From Cocos nucifera (lineage: Eukaryota > Streptophyta > Magnoliopsida > Arecales > Arecaceae), in NCBI GenBank assembly GCA_006176705.1, contig QRFJ01002516.1, positions 124,001 through 188,000 of the forward strand: a DNA stretch of 64,000 bases, given 5' to 3'. Made by a program: the position numbers and the translations under genes. The number at the start of each line of letters is the position of its first letter. Position 1 is the first letter of the stretch. Of the stretch, positions 47,571 through 59,482 are shown one piece after another. The notes under the pieces are model-generated. The model saw only the letters and a list, made by a program, of their open reading frames with translations, did not search any database and was not told the DNA's origin.

Positions 47571-48840
47571 ATTCAGTATGCTCGTACCACTATACTTCTT
47601 ATGAAGAGTAGTTTGCTACCTACCAGAAGGTCGATGGTGGAAGTATCAATCTTGAAGATGATCATCCACCCAAAGTAGTTGGAGTTGGCTCTATCAAGAT
47701 GAGGATGTACGATGGAATTATTTGTACATTATCAAATGTCAGGCATGTACCAGAGTTAAAAAAGAATTTGATTTTTTTGGGCTACTTAGAGGAGCAGAAT
47801 TATGCTTTTAGTAGCCAGGCTGGGAGTGAATGTCTAAAAATTTTCAAGAAAGCTTTGGTGGTGATGAGAGGTAGGAGACTGAGCAACAATCTTTACAGAA
47901 TGGAAGGCTCAGTGGTGAATGATAGTGCAGAGATGCTAACAAGGGCACAGGAGGAGCAGATTTTATATCAGTTGTGGCACTATCAGATGGATCATATGAG
48001 TGACCGTGGGCTCACTGAACTTAGCAGAAGAGGTATGATCCCAGCCCTAAAGAAGGAGGGCACAAATTTGTATGATCCATGTATCTTTGGCAAACAGCAT
48101 AGGATAAAGTTTGATAGAAGTACCAAGTGTAGTAAAAGAGTGCTGAATTTAGTGCACTCGGATGTATGGAGACCAGCTCCTGTATCAGCTAGACATGGGG
48201 TAAATTATTTTGTCACTTTCATTGATGATTTCTCAAGAAGGGTATGGGTTTATCTGATTAGACATAAATCAGAGGTGTTTGCCTAGTTCAGAGCTTGGAG
48301 AGCTGAAGTAGAGAAGGAGTCAGAAAAATAGGTGAAGTATCTGAGGTCGGACAATGAAGGAAAGTATACTAGCCTGAAGTTTAGGAGGTACTGTGAGAAA
48401 AATGACATCAAATGCCATCACATGGTGAAGATGACTTCCCAACAGAATGGTATCGTAGAGGAAATGAACTAGACATTGACCAAGAAGGCACGAAGTTTGA
48501 GGCTGCAGACATCACTTCCAAAATCTTTTTGGGGTGATGCCTTAATTTTTTCTTATTTTTTTATGAATAGGTCCCCACATCATAAGCTGAATGGATGCAT
48601 TCCAAAGAAGGTCTGGAGTGGGAAGAAGGTGGAGCTTGGCTACTTGAAGATCTTTGGTTGCCTAGCCTATGCACATGTAGAGGCAATCAAGAGGAGCAAA
48701 TTGGATTCGAAATCTTAAAAGATGACATTCATAGAATATCCATAAGGAGTCAAGGGGTTCCTACTGTGGGACTCTCAGGCATAGAAGTCAGTGATCAGCA
48801 GGAACGTTATCTTTAATGAGAAGAGCATCTTGAGGAGGTC
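47571..48840 (+). pseudogene. E7 protease and integrase pseudogene
   Basis: Protease site LDSVCSYHYTS near 47570-47605 (family LDSxCSYHM). Open piece 47699-48286 holds the pre-integrase (LWHYQMDHMSDRGL, degenerate Cys pair) and integrase core with LVHSDVWRPAPVSA and YFVTFIDDFSRRVWVYL. The next piece 48476-48718 has SFWGDALIFSYFFMNRSP, the C-terminal landmark. Breaks at about 48286 (CAG to TAG) and 48470. Confidence 0.9.
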
Positions 48841-49920
48841 TGGGATAGAAGAAACTGAGGAGACAAAGGTGAACAATGGTGGCCAATCTGAGATAGATGA
48901 CATGCAGATCGAATCCACGTATAGGAGTATTCCAATTAAGGTGGAGCAGGGTAGGAGAAAAGATACTCAGATGGAAGACCGACATGAAGTATCAGCAATT
49001 CAGATAGATGTGCAAGATTAGCCACAGACATCAGGCAGACATGTGCCAGTGGGAGTGGCTTTGCACAAACCCCAGCATACTATTAGGAGATCAGTTAGAT
49101 ATGACATTGGTGAGATTATCTCCTATACACTCATCACTGCTAATGAAGATCCAAAAAATTATACAGAGGCTATGAAGAATGAGGATCATGATTTATGGAT
49201 GTAGGCCATGATGGAGAAGATAGAATCACTTGAAAAGAATCAGACATGGCAGCTGGTGGATCTTCTAGAAGGTGCTTGACCTATTGGCTCAAAGTGGATG
49301 TTCATAAAGAAAGAGGCACTTTCAGAACAAGATGGAGTCAGATTCAAAGCAAGACTGGTAGCAAAGAGATACTCACAAAGGGAAGGGATTGACTACATAG
49401 AAATTTTCTCTCCTGTGGTGCGTCATACATCTATTCGAATTTTGCTGTCACTAGTGGTATGGTACAACATGGAGTTAGAATAGATGGATGTGAAGATGGC
49501 CTTCCTTCATGGCACATTGGAGGAAAGGGTCTACATGAAGCAGTCAAATGGTTTCATGGAGACTGAAGAGGAAGAAAAGGTGTGTTTACTCAGAAAGTCT
49601 TTGTACAGCTTGAAATAGTCCCCTTGGCAGTGGTATTGAAGATTTGATAGTTTTGTTTTGAGCCTGGATTTCAGTAGATGTGAACATGATTGCTGTATCT
49701 ACATTAAGAATGTAGATGAAGAGGATGCTTTGTACCTGCTACTATATGTAGATGATATGCTTATAGCCAGTAGAAGCATAGAAGTTGTGAAAAGGCTGAA
49801 AAGGGCATTATCATCTGAGTATGAGATGAAGAATTTAGGTCCAGCTAAGAAAATCCTTAGAATGAAGATTTGCAGAGATAGATGAAAAGGAGTGTTCCAT
49901 TTGTCACAAGGATGATATGT
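48841..49920 (+). pseudogene. E7 reverse transcriptase pseudogene
   Basis: Linker 48791-49021, then KNQTWQLVD near 49240, FKARLVAKRYSQREGIDY (49298-49483) and QMDVKMAFLHG-like sequence with TAG for Gln near 49480. Open piece 49658-49885 contains an intact polymerase box, YLLLYVDDMLIASRS. Stops at CGA to TGA (about 49885) and others make it non-functional. Confidence 0.9.
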
Positions 49921-50059
49921 CCAGAAAGTTCTAGAGAGGTTTGGGATGGAGAAGGCCAAACCTATAGAGACGCCATTATCGAGCCATATATCTCTCTCCA
50001 AATTACAAAGCCCCAAGTCAGAATAGGATAGAGAATACATGGAAAAAGTTTCTTATGCA

Positions 50060-50755
50060 AATGTTGTAGGTAGTGTGATGTACATTATGGCATGCTGTAG
50101 ACCAGATATAGCACATGCAATGAGCAAGGTTAGTAGATACATGACTAACCCTAGGAAGGAACACTGGAAAGCATTGAAATAGATATTGCGATATCTGCAT
50201 GGAACAAGGGATTATGGTTTGGTGTTTGGTGGACAGCCAAGAGGATTTGAAGATGGAGGTTCGAGTCCTCTGGAAGGGTTTGTAGATGCAAATTATGCAG
50301 AAAATCTCGATACAAGGAGGTCTACTACTGGATACCTTTTCTGCATGTATGATGGATCGGTGTCTTAGAGATCAATCCTTCAACTAATTACGGCCTTGTC
50401 TACCATAGAGGCCAAGTATATTGGAATAACGGAAGCTGCAAAGAAAGCCCTTTGGCTTAGGAGGCTGATTATTGAGTTGGAGGTGGAGCAAAGCAAGGTT
50501 ACACTATTCAGTGATAGTCAAAGTGCTCTACTATTGGCACAGAATCCAGTCTATCATGCAGGCACAAAGCATATAGACATGAAGTACCACAGGATCAAAA
50601 AGCTGCTGGAGGAAGGTGAAGTGGAACTAATGAAGATCCATACCAAGGAGAACCAGTTTGATGCACTCATGAAGGTACTCCTCAGAGACAGCTTTCAGAT
50701 GTGTGTAGCAAGGATGGGTTTGCTGAGAAGAGATGAGTTCATAAGGACTTGAAAG
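50060..50755 (+). pseudogene. E7 RT C-terminus and RNase H pseudogene
   Basis: RT tail (VGSVMYIMACCRPDIAHAMS) then RNase H at 50186-50368 (GFVDANYAENLDTRRSTTGYLF) and 50396-50752 (STIEAKYIGITEAAKKALWL, SDSQSALLLAQNPVYHAG). A single TGG to TAG near 50367 separates the two pieces. The region ends shortly before the gcaccaaggtggagaa polypurine tract. Confidence 0.9.
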
Positions 50756-50770
50756 CACCAAGGTGGAGAA

Positions 50771-51383
50771 TATAAGCTCAAAAGTGGCACTTCCAAGTCT
50801 TGAGAAGATAAGAAGATAGATCATGAGAAGACAGGAGCAAGCTGGAAGAGAAATCAACCCAGATAGCAAAGTTCAGAAACTGGACTAGCTCATCTTGAGA
50901 TTGAGCCGACTAAGTTGGAAACTCGATCGACTCAGTCTAGGACTAGATCGGCTATATCTCAAAGAAAAATTTAGATAGAAAGTAGTATTTTTCGGCTATT
51001 AGCAAAGAACACAACTGAGTCAGCTCAGTCTCAGACTGAGCCGATCCAGTCGTAGGTTAGCTGGCTCAGTTTGAAATTAGGCCGGCTCAGTTTTTGCGAG
51101 TTTGTTTTATGTATGTGGGACGTTTGGGTTTTGAAAATTTTTTTATGAGCTTGGAGCTTGATCTTTTTGTAAAGTATAAATACTGAAAATAGGTCAAGAT
51201 TGTATATGATGTTGAATTCATGAAATAAAGCTCTTTTCTTCTAGAAAACTCTTATGCTCTCTTTCTCTCTTTTCTCTTGAATCCATTATTTTCCTTCCAC
51301 GTTGATCCCAGAAGATTGTTCCTTGTTGCTTGGCTAATCACCAACGACCATGTCGGTCCGAGAGAGGATAGTTTATCCCAATA
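50771..51383 (+). repeat. E7 3' LTR
   Basis: 613 bp; start tataagctcaaaagtggc, end tatcccaata. Preceded by a polypurine tract (accaaggtggagaa). Lacks the 34-bp duplication of the 5' LTR. Confidence 0.92.
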
Positions 51384-51542
51384 ATTTCAGATCTGAGACA
51401 CTCTCAAATAATCTCAAAAAGAGGAGGAGAGGAGAAGAACAAAGTAATCCTAGAAGAAGACTCTCTTCTTCTTCTTTGTTCTCTCACCTAGACACCTAGA
51501 TTAGTGTCTATGAAAACCCCATGCCCAAGAGGTCTCTCACCT

Positions 51543-51555
51543 GGTATTTATATGC
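51543..51555 (-). promoter_or_regulatory. E2 5' LTR TATA box
   Basis: Minus-strand gcatataaatacc, a canonical TATA box, about 0.6 kb (without E7) from the LTR-PBS junction. Confidence 0.65.
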
Positions 51556-51634
51556 CTAAAAGCTCTCTCTAAGATCTAGAATATATCCAAAAATCAATCC
51601 AAAATTCATCCTATATAATGAGATATAGAGTCGT

Positions 51635-51756
51635 TGTTGGGTCAAATTCTTCGACTAAGAATGAATAAATATGGCAACTAGTTGGGGTGCCCAAGTGTTG
51701 GGTCAAATTCTTCGACTAAGAATGAATAAATATGGCAACTAGTTGGGGTGCCCAAC
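51635..51756. repeat. 61-bp tandem duplication in E2 LTR
   Basis: Two nearly identical copies of 61 bp (51635-51695 and 51696-51756), each starting tgttgggtcaaattc and ending ggggtgcccaa. It lies upstream of the E2 TATA box in U3. Confidence 0.9.
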
Positions 51757-53440
51757 ACTTGGGCACCCCCTCCTTTATTTTAGGCATGGACCACATTCAA
51801 TTGTCACACAAAAATTCTTTTCTTTCCACCAAAAATTATAGAGAAAATCTAGAAGTATGGGCGGCATAGGAATGGAGGAATTTTGGTTTCTTAAAACTCT
51901 ATCTCATAGAATTTGAAACCAAAACAACTTACCTGCTTTGACTTGGTCCACACCTAATTGCTATATGAGAAAGAGAGGAGAGGAGTGGGCATGTGTGAAG
52001 ACTTGGGAGAGGAGGTTTCATACACAAAATAAAGAGAGAGTGGGCGTGGGTAGGCATGGGGTGTAGGTGGCGCAAGCAAGGTGGATCCTAGTCTTACTAG
52101 GATTCTATATTTGACTTGGTTAAATATGGTTTCTCAAACCAAATCAAATCAGAAGTAACTCAATCTAATTAAATTAGACCCTAATTTAATTAAGAACTTA
52201 ATTAAATTAGATTTAATTTTAATTTAATTTTCTAATTAAATTAGAATATTGGGTTGACCCAAGTCTTAGTTGAATTAGGACTAGTTCTTCCTTGCACTTG
52301 GCTTATCTAATAAATCAATTGGACTTGATCCAATTAAGTCCAAACTAAATCTAATTAAATCATATTTAATTAAACTTAATCTTAATCCTCTAGCTTAACT
52401 AAATTAAGCCAATTAGCAATTGAATGGCTAATCAATCCTTCTATAATATTTGCACTAGGTTAAACGTCAATCGTATTGATCATTTTATCCTAGAACGATT
52501 CTCAATCATTGATCAACCATCCGATCAAATTATGAACTTTAATGTGTATGATCTCATAGATCCAAGTCTAAGTTGATAGCATAGAAATAAATTTTTATAC
52601 CAATCAAAGTGACCATCTAGTAATGGTACCTGACGGTCGGATAGGTTGAATGTATAGAATAACATCCTTAGAATCCATGTGGATATAATTTTCATATAAT
52701 TTATTTTCTTGACCAAAATGCTCATGGAATATCTCAGAGTTCAACTATAAACTTTGATCAGGCTATCCACATTATATTTCAAAATACCAAATCCATCTCA
52801 TGGATTATTCTGGCCAAGATTTTGCTATATTGAAATACAGTGATATATTCTTCTCCAACTCTTGGAGTGGTCAATTCCATTTTGATCACATATCGACTTT
52901 GCAAGTACTTGATTGTGCCTAGAAGCCTTTCATTACTAAATTAAAAATTTAGTTAGTTCGGTATCAAAGCATAATGAGTTGCTTGCAAGTCATTAAGATG
53001 ATCTTCGATCTAAGAGACACTTATACCTATATCCCATCAAAGATATTCTCGACAGCATAATGCTCTGAAGTTGGTTACATTTAGTGATGATACCCCTACA
53101 TCTCACCTGTATGCCATACTTATGTCTCTACACTCCTTGATTAAGAGGATGACAAATCTATATGGCATACAACGATCTATGCTCGATAGATGCTGTCATC
53201 CTTATTAACAGCCTATCATTTGGGCGTGAACAGTTTTAAGGACTAATCAATAAATCCTCTCTTTATCAAATCTAAATAGTCTTAAGAATTTCATCACAAC
53301 AATGAAGTTCGTTAGGAGATGAATACTTTATGATAAAAAATATCAAAAATATATTTTATTAATTAATGAATCAATTATAATTATAATATAGCTCAATCAT
53401 CAATAGGTTGATGATTGACTTTAGGACATAATTTCCAATA

Positions 53441-53991
53441 AGTATGACTATCAAGTACATAATGTTGGCCTCAATGAGTAATGAATTATTAAGGCAACTT
53501 GAGGGTATGGATTCTTTCTCCATATTGCTCAATTTAAAAGAGCTTTATGGAGAACAGAGTCGGACTACTAGATATGAATTATCTAAATAGCTGTTTCGAG
53601 CTTAGATGATTAAGGAAACTTTGGTTCAGAACCATGTGCTGAAATTAATTAACTCAATTACTAGATTAGGTCAATTAGATTTTGCCATGGATGCAGGCTC
53701 AGTCAGAATCTCATACTATAGTCTCTCCCAAACTTCTCCTAGTTTATGGTGAATTATCACATGAACAAACTGGATACTTTCCTATCAGATCTATTAAATA
53801 TGTTGAAAATAGCTAAAAATCATATAAAGAAAGAGAAAGATCCACTTCTGATGGTGGACAAGAAAAAGACTAGTAGGATAGGTTCAAAGAAAAGAAATAA
53901 GTTAAATCCTAAAAGAAGCACCTTCAAGAAGAAGGTAAAAAATATCCTAGCAGACATGACATGTTATCACTACGATAAGATGGGACATTGG
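53441..53991 (+). pseudogene. E8 gag fragment, cut by E2 on the left and E9 on the right
   Basis: Plus-strand copia Gag: IKYIMLASMSNELLRQLEG, then LKELYGEQSRTTRYE, a Lys-rich segment and a zinc knuckle CYHYDKMGHW that stops at 53991, where the E9 LTR begins. TAG stops lie at 53588 and 53604. The beginning of this gag should be on the far left of E2, outside the window. It resembles the family A/E2-type Gag but is a distinct lineage. Confidence 0.85.
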
Positions 53992-55199
53992 TGTTAGATG
54001 CGTGCCCTAGAAGCCAGATTGACCGACACTTATAAAATACTTTCTATGAATATTTTTATAATTTTGACTTAAAATTAATAAATGGGTTAATTATTCTATC
54101 ACATTGTGTATTAAAGTGTCTGTGATATATCTTTTGAGTTAATGGGCATGATAACACTATTCTCAAGAGTTGAGAATTTAAGGCATGTATTATCATAATT
54201 AACTCATAAACTACTCTCAATCGTAGGATCATCACAAGGATAGTGATCGATCCGGAAGATCGATATACGATTGCTTTTCTATGGTTGATAAATCTTGAGT
54301 GTATAATGTGGAGACACTAGAGTGAGAGTATAGGTACTTATTGAGAATGAGGGCACTGAGCATGACCACCTCAAGTAGTCATAAAAGAGTCTACCTTCTC
54401 GTCGATGAGTAGCTCAATGCTGCGGCGCGTGTCTGATATTTTGATATGAGGTGCATTGGTAATTCACCTTGAGGATGTTATAGTTTGACTATACCATAAC
54501 TCGATCTCCTAGCCATTCGAAACCTTGAGGTGTATGTTGGCTATAGCATGTTTATTGTAGGAACTGGATCGCACCAAGATGGGATCTATCAACCTTGGTA
54601 GAGGAGTGGTCCTGTGATGATCATTTAAGTCCTAAAATCCATGCCCATGATAGTGTGAAATAATAGAAAGGAGTTTCTATTAGGGTTTCACATCGGACTC
54701 GAATCGAATGATTCATTTATATGATGGGTGTTGGGTTTGACGAGTTCACCTAAACCCTAATCCTATCGGCACCCATAATAGAATAATCCAATCACACAAG
54801 TAGCTACACTGAAAGGTTCGCTATTCTGTTCTGATGGATTGTCACCATATATTGCTAGGCACCACTAGTAAATTTTGGGATCAAGTAGAGTTGTCTTGAT
54901 GATCGATGATTCTAATTAGATGAATCGAAAGAGTTTTGGTCCATCGAAAAATATTTCGATGATGTTGATGATAGAGATCACAACATGTCCCATTACCATA
55001 TAGAGCTGAACCTAACTAGATCACACAAACAAGGGTTTGGATCTGGATGTTATCAATTGGGCTAACCTAGTTCGATTGATTTGGATTATATCTGATTAGG
55101 TTCAAGAAAATCATGCTAGCACACGATTGAGTCTAACATTCTCCTTCTGTAGTCTTTCTAGTTCATCTTAACTGAGCTAAATTAGATTTGGCTTATCCG

Positions 55200-55620
55200 A
55201 AAGCCTTGTATGGATTTATCCTGATTTGACTGGAGCTTGTCCTAGTTAAAACCAGGCTAGTCCTGATGAGATCAGGACTTGTCCTTAAACCATGAGATGA
55301 AATTTGGACAAGCCTCTCCTAAAAATTTTGTAGAGATTTATCTTGATCTGACTTGACCTTGTCCTGCTTTGATCAAGGCTTATCCTAAATTTCATAAGAT
55401 GGGAATAGGATAAGGGTTGTCTTAACCAGATTAGTGCTTGTCCTAAAATCATGAGAAGAAATTTGGACAATCCTTTCTTAGAAACTCTATATGGATTTAT
55501 CTTGATCCGACTGGACCTAGTCCTGATCTGATCAAGGATTATCCTAACTTGATTAGGACTTACCCTAATTCCATTGGATGGGACTTGAAAAGGGTGTGTC
55601 TTAAATCCTATATGATGGGA
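55200..55620 (+). repeat. 160-bp tandem array in E9 U3
   Basis: atttggacaa occurs at 55301 and 55461, 160 bp apart, inside longer matching units with catgaga-gaa, gatttatcttgatc, cttgtcctg-t-tgatcaagg and cctaa. A partial unit precedes at 55206. The array also occurs in the 3' LTR (62820-63060) but not in E1, E4 or E5. Confidence 0.78.
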
Positions 55621-56017
55621 ACAGGACAAGGGTCAAGAGGATCCATATGTAGGAAAGAAGGAAGAGGGGGCATGCACCCCCTGGAGATTTTCTAGGGGTG
55701 CACACCCCTAGATATTTCCATGAGGAATAGGGGGAACACGTCCCCCCCTTGGCCATGCACCCCATATGGATAAGAGAGGAGTCCCATTCAAATGGAATTT
55801 GAATGGGTCAAAGGATTTGAATTTGATTCAAATCCAAGGGAGATAATTGCTTGTGCCTAAAACATTCTTATCCTTTCATCTCCATGCCATTTTTCTTAGT
55901 ATTTTGTGTAACAAAATCTGAGAAAAAGGGTTATGGGTGTGGAGATCAGATGGAGAGTCCTTCTGCATGATGTCTTTTACTTGTTCAAAGTTATATGCGA
56001 AGGGACTTTATAGTAGG

Positions 56018-56030
56018 TCTATAAATAAGA
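56018..56030 (+). promoter_or_regulatory. E9 5' LTR TATA box
   Basis: tctataaataaga, identical to the E5 TATA box on its coding strand; the equivalent E4 position is altered. Confidence 0.7.
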
Positions 56031-56589
56031 TCATGTGCAAACTATTTGCATATGACAATTTCTCTATGGCAAAGCCCTGCCTCTCCCACCATCTCCACAC
56101 CTCATATTTTAGATCTCTTCCTCTTCTCCATGCCTAAGGTTTGAGTGAAAATTAGAGATCAAAGGTTGGTCCTTGATGCTGCAAAGGCTGCGTGACTAGT
56201 TCCCAGATCAAGAGACAAAGGTGCTGCCCTCGAAGATCAGTTCGGAGGCTCTACGGAAGGACTTCAGATCTAATCTTTAAAGATTAGATCTAGTAGAAGA
56301 CATCATCTAGATCTAACCTGAGCAGATACCGATAGAGGTCAGGCACGTGCGTGGCTCAATTAGAACCTCGAATTAATCGTTGGATCATCATAATGGATAA
56401 ATGGTTTACCTAATTAGGTGATAATTATTTTCATTATTTTTAATTTATTTTTACTACTAATTAGATCAATCTAATCAGACATGAGAATTTTTAAATTTGA
56501 TCAGATCATGAAAAAAAATTAAAATATTTTGCTGTAAATCTGATATGATCAGATGGATCCTGCGACAAGAAAACCTAGTTTTTCCTTCA

Positions 56590-56606
56590 ACTGGTATCAA
56601 AGTCGC
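56590..56606 (+). other. E9 primer-binding site
   Basis: actggtatcaaagtcgc directly after the LTR; two substitutions from TGGTATCAGAGCC. Confidence 0.85.
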
Positions 56607-58652
56607 ATTTGCAGTTCTAGATCAAGATTAGATTAAATCTAAAATTTTATTTTATGATTTGATTATTTGATTTTTAGATATTACATGAGATATAATCAGA
56701 TCTAAAATTAAAATTATATATTTTAAATTAATATATATATTTGATATATTCAATGCATGTTATAGTCTAGATCTATAGTTCTATATCATGATAGTTATTC
56801 AAATATGATTTAGATTAGATCTGATTTAATTTTTATGATTTGATCATTTAAGTTTTATATGTTACATTAGATTCAGATCTGAAATATAAGATCTAATTTA
56901 AATTTTTAATATACATGATATAGGCAACACATGTCTAGACTAGATTTATAGTTTTATATCTAAAATTTTTTTATGAAATATTTATTTAATCTTCTAAAAA
57001 TTATGTAATTTGATTAGTTAAATTTTAGATATTATATATGATATAATTAGATCTGAAAGCATGAGATGTATTTAAAATTCATATGTATGACATATGCAAT
57101 GCATGTCTAGACTAGTTCTATAGATCAATGCCATGAGTAGTCTAGATTAAAATTTTTTTTATGATGAGATCATTTAAAATTTATTTTCAGATATTACATC
57201 AGATATAATTAGATCTAAAATACAAATTTAAATGTTAAATTGATACATGAGATATATACAAAGCATGCGTAGTTTAGATCTTTAATCATATATAAGATAT
57301 ATGTATTAGATTAAACTATTTTGTAGTGTAGTTTATATTTTTGATTAAGGCATTCTCCTTGGCCATCCAGTCATAAGAGTAAGAAAGATTTAAAGATCCT
57401 CTCTTTTCATTCGATAGGGTGCTCTTATGGCATGTAAAGGTGCTATGCATTTGCTCTTAATCAAAAAATTAAAAATTTATTTTTCTGCAAAATTCTAGAT
57501 TCAAAATTCTAAAATTTTTTACACATATTTTGTTATTGAACCTTGGATTTAATTAAGAATTAAGTTTATGAAATCAATTAGATCTAAAAATTATAAATTT
57601 TTTAAATCTAAAATACCTTCATAAAATATGGGTTCGGATGTGGGTAGCTCAATTAGGTGTAGCGGTTGATCAAACCAAATCAAGAGTTGGTTTGGTAGGA
57701 TCAAGAGTGCTTAGATTTGACCCATCCAATAGGAATAAGTCGGGGTTAAGATTGACTCACAATCACATGTGGTTGATCAAGTTAAGACTTAATTTGGCTT
57801 TATGGTTCGAGCCTGGATTATAGGCTAATTCAATTAGTTCTGGTCAGACGAATCGATGCCTAAGATAAGTTTGGCAGATACAACCAACAGTCTTTAATTG
57901 AAAGCTACTCGATCTAAATGTGTTCATGATGAGTTAATGGCATATTCCTCTCACTAATCTCACTTACCTAGCCAATTGGATCGATCCAGTTCTGATATGA
58001 GGTGGCTTACAATTTGAGCTAATCCATGCCACTAGATTAGTCATAACTATTACGACTAAGTCAAGTCGTGTCTAATAGGCCTAAATCAAATCTTTCTAAG
58101 AAAATATTAAGTTATAGGTCTTCTACCATTGTAGATGTGCCGGTCCTTCTAGAGGTTGATTATTCTCGATTGGTTATAGTAGTTCAATTGCACCGAAAAG
58201 ATGCAACTATATCTATTAGGCATTGGATGCTATGGGTTAGAGGATGGGTTGGGCTCAATATTTTGGATATGGTAAGGGATCCAATCAAAAATCTAATTCA
58301 TGCAAATGGTGGATCTAACTAAACTAAGAAGTGGAGTAATATTCTGAGCATAGTGAGCTTCATGAATTAGAGATCAAGTTTGGGTGTACCATGTTTAGAG
58401 AAATATTGGACAAGAGTTGTCCACTCATTAGTTAACCCATCATCAATACCTATTAGGTAAGGTGGTGAGCCAGCTGGTGGGATCGGACCATCTATTAGAA
58501 ATCAATGATCGTGAAGATTTTTGCATCTCTACCCAGGGAGTGTAGAAATCCAAAAAAATAGTGGACGCTTAATTTGTTTAAAAATAAAACTTCTAAATAA
58601 ATTGATCAAGTTAAATTATAAGTCTAACTAAAAACTTTGACTCTCTATAAAA
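56607..58652 (+). other. E9 untranslated leader
   Basis: About 2.0 kb, homologous to other family A leaders. The hairpin at 57370-57430 has changed both arms in a pairing-preserving way. The leader frame is present at 58068-58322 (RHWMLWVRGWVGLNILDMVR) and stops at a TAA eight codons before the usual stop. No other coding signal. Confidence 0.78.
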
Positions 58653-59482
58653 AAATATTTATGACTAAATTCTAAGCTCAAATCTTAGATACCCACAGAT
58701 TGACTGAACCAAATTACAATGATTGGCTAAGAAACTTCAAAATTATTTTGAGTTCGAAAAAGCTGACCATTGTATTAGACCAGGAACCTTCTATTTTACC
58801 CGCACGTCCGACTGTGGATTAGAGAGCATCTCATGAAAAGTGGTTGGATAATGATAACAAGGTTAGGTGTAACATATTTGGCTTAATGTTTGATGAGTTG
58901 TAGTGCCAACATGGAGATATTAAGACTGCATGCCAAATGTTGGCTCACCTATAAGAGTTGTTTGGTAAATAGAATCACACAGCGCATTAACAAATCTCAA
59001 GAAAATTCTTTAAAGCACAGATGCATGATGGACAGTCGGTCAAAAATCATTATCTGACGATGATCGAGGATCTAGAAGAGCTTGAAAAGCTCGGTGTCTT
59101 AAAGGACAAGGATCTATAGACTGATGTGATCTTGTAGTTCTTGAGTGATTCATATGGATAGTTCATCATGAACTTTCATATGAATAAGCTCTAGTGTACC
59201 TCGGTCGAGTTAATGAATAGCTGGTTACTACTAGCAGACTTTGAAGGATTCAAAAGACTCATTCTTGCTATGGAGCGGATTTCTTTTGAGAGAAAGTCTT
59301 TTAGAAAGAAGAAGAAGTCTATGAAGAAGCAGAAAATTTTAAAAAGAAAGAAGGATGAGCCGAAGAAGAAGGCTGCAGAGAAGAAAAAATATTTTCACTG
59401 CAACTTCAATGGTCATTGGAAGCGGAACTATCCTGCATACCTGGCCAACCTAAAGAACAAGAAGGAAGGAGGATCAAAATAA
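58653..59482 (+). pseudogene. E9 gag pseudogene
   Basis: Homologous to the E5 gag. The start ATG is replaced (about 58655). Numerous stops (for example CAG to TAG near 58818, TGG to TAG). The C-terminal piece 59213-59482 holds the Lys-rich stretch and a zinc knuckle YFHCNFNGHWKRNYP with two Cys to Tyr replacements. It runs into the pol remnant without a protease. Confidence 0.86.

Larger units (their letters stand above)
45816..51383 (+). mobile_element. E7: TNT1-like copia retrotransposon inside E2 5' LTR
   Basis: 5568 bp: 5' LTR 45816-46462, PBS, gag, pol, 3' LTR 50771-51383. Flanked by atttt (45811-45815) and atttc (51384-51388). Same family as E3 in the opposite orientation. It is better preserved than E3 in integrase, RT (intact YVDD) and RNase H, but gag and several joints contain stops and frameshifts. 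Confidence 0.93.
9715..53440 (-). mobile_element. E2: long-LTR Ty1/copia host element, split by E1, E3, E6 and E7
   Basis: Reading on the minus strand, E2 runs 53440-51384 plus 45815-45326 (5' LTR), PBS 45325-45310, leader, gag 43410-42825, then 18719-16522 and 10537-9715 (pol). The 3' LTR lies left of the window. The joins are supported by E3's 5-bp duplication gtgaa and by gag and RT reading frames that resume on the far side of E6 and E3. It sits against E8 gag at 53441, so E2 inserted into E8. Confidence 0.85.
51384..53440 (-). repeat. E2 5' LTR, outer part
   Basis: Continues the LTR after E7 to the outer edge, plus-strand end aggacataatttccaata (element start tattggaaattatgtcct, a common copia LTR start). 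Total LTR is about 2.54 kb. A TATA box on the minus strand, gcatataaatacc, lies at 51543-51555. A 61-bp tandem duplication is at 51635-51756. Confidence 0.88.
53992..56589 (+). repeat. E9 5' LTR
   Basis: 2598 bp, start tgttagatgcgtgcccta, end tttttccttca. About 0.3 kb longer than other family A LTRs because of a block at 55200-55620 with tandem units about 160 bp apart. A GC-rich segment at 55660-55750 with repeated gcaccccc is also lineage-specific. Confidence 0.93.

Noticed and set aside
52525..52725. 66-codon minus-strand frame in 52500-52730
   Set aside because: Inside the E2 LTR, no motif, AT-rich; chance frame.
53441..53991. E8 as the start of E9
   Set aside because: The E9 LTR begins with tgttag inside the E8 zinc knuckle, and E9 has its own gag at 58653-59482.
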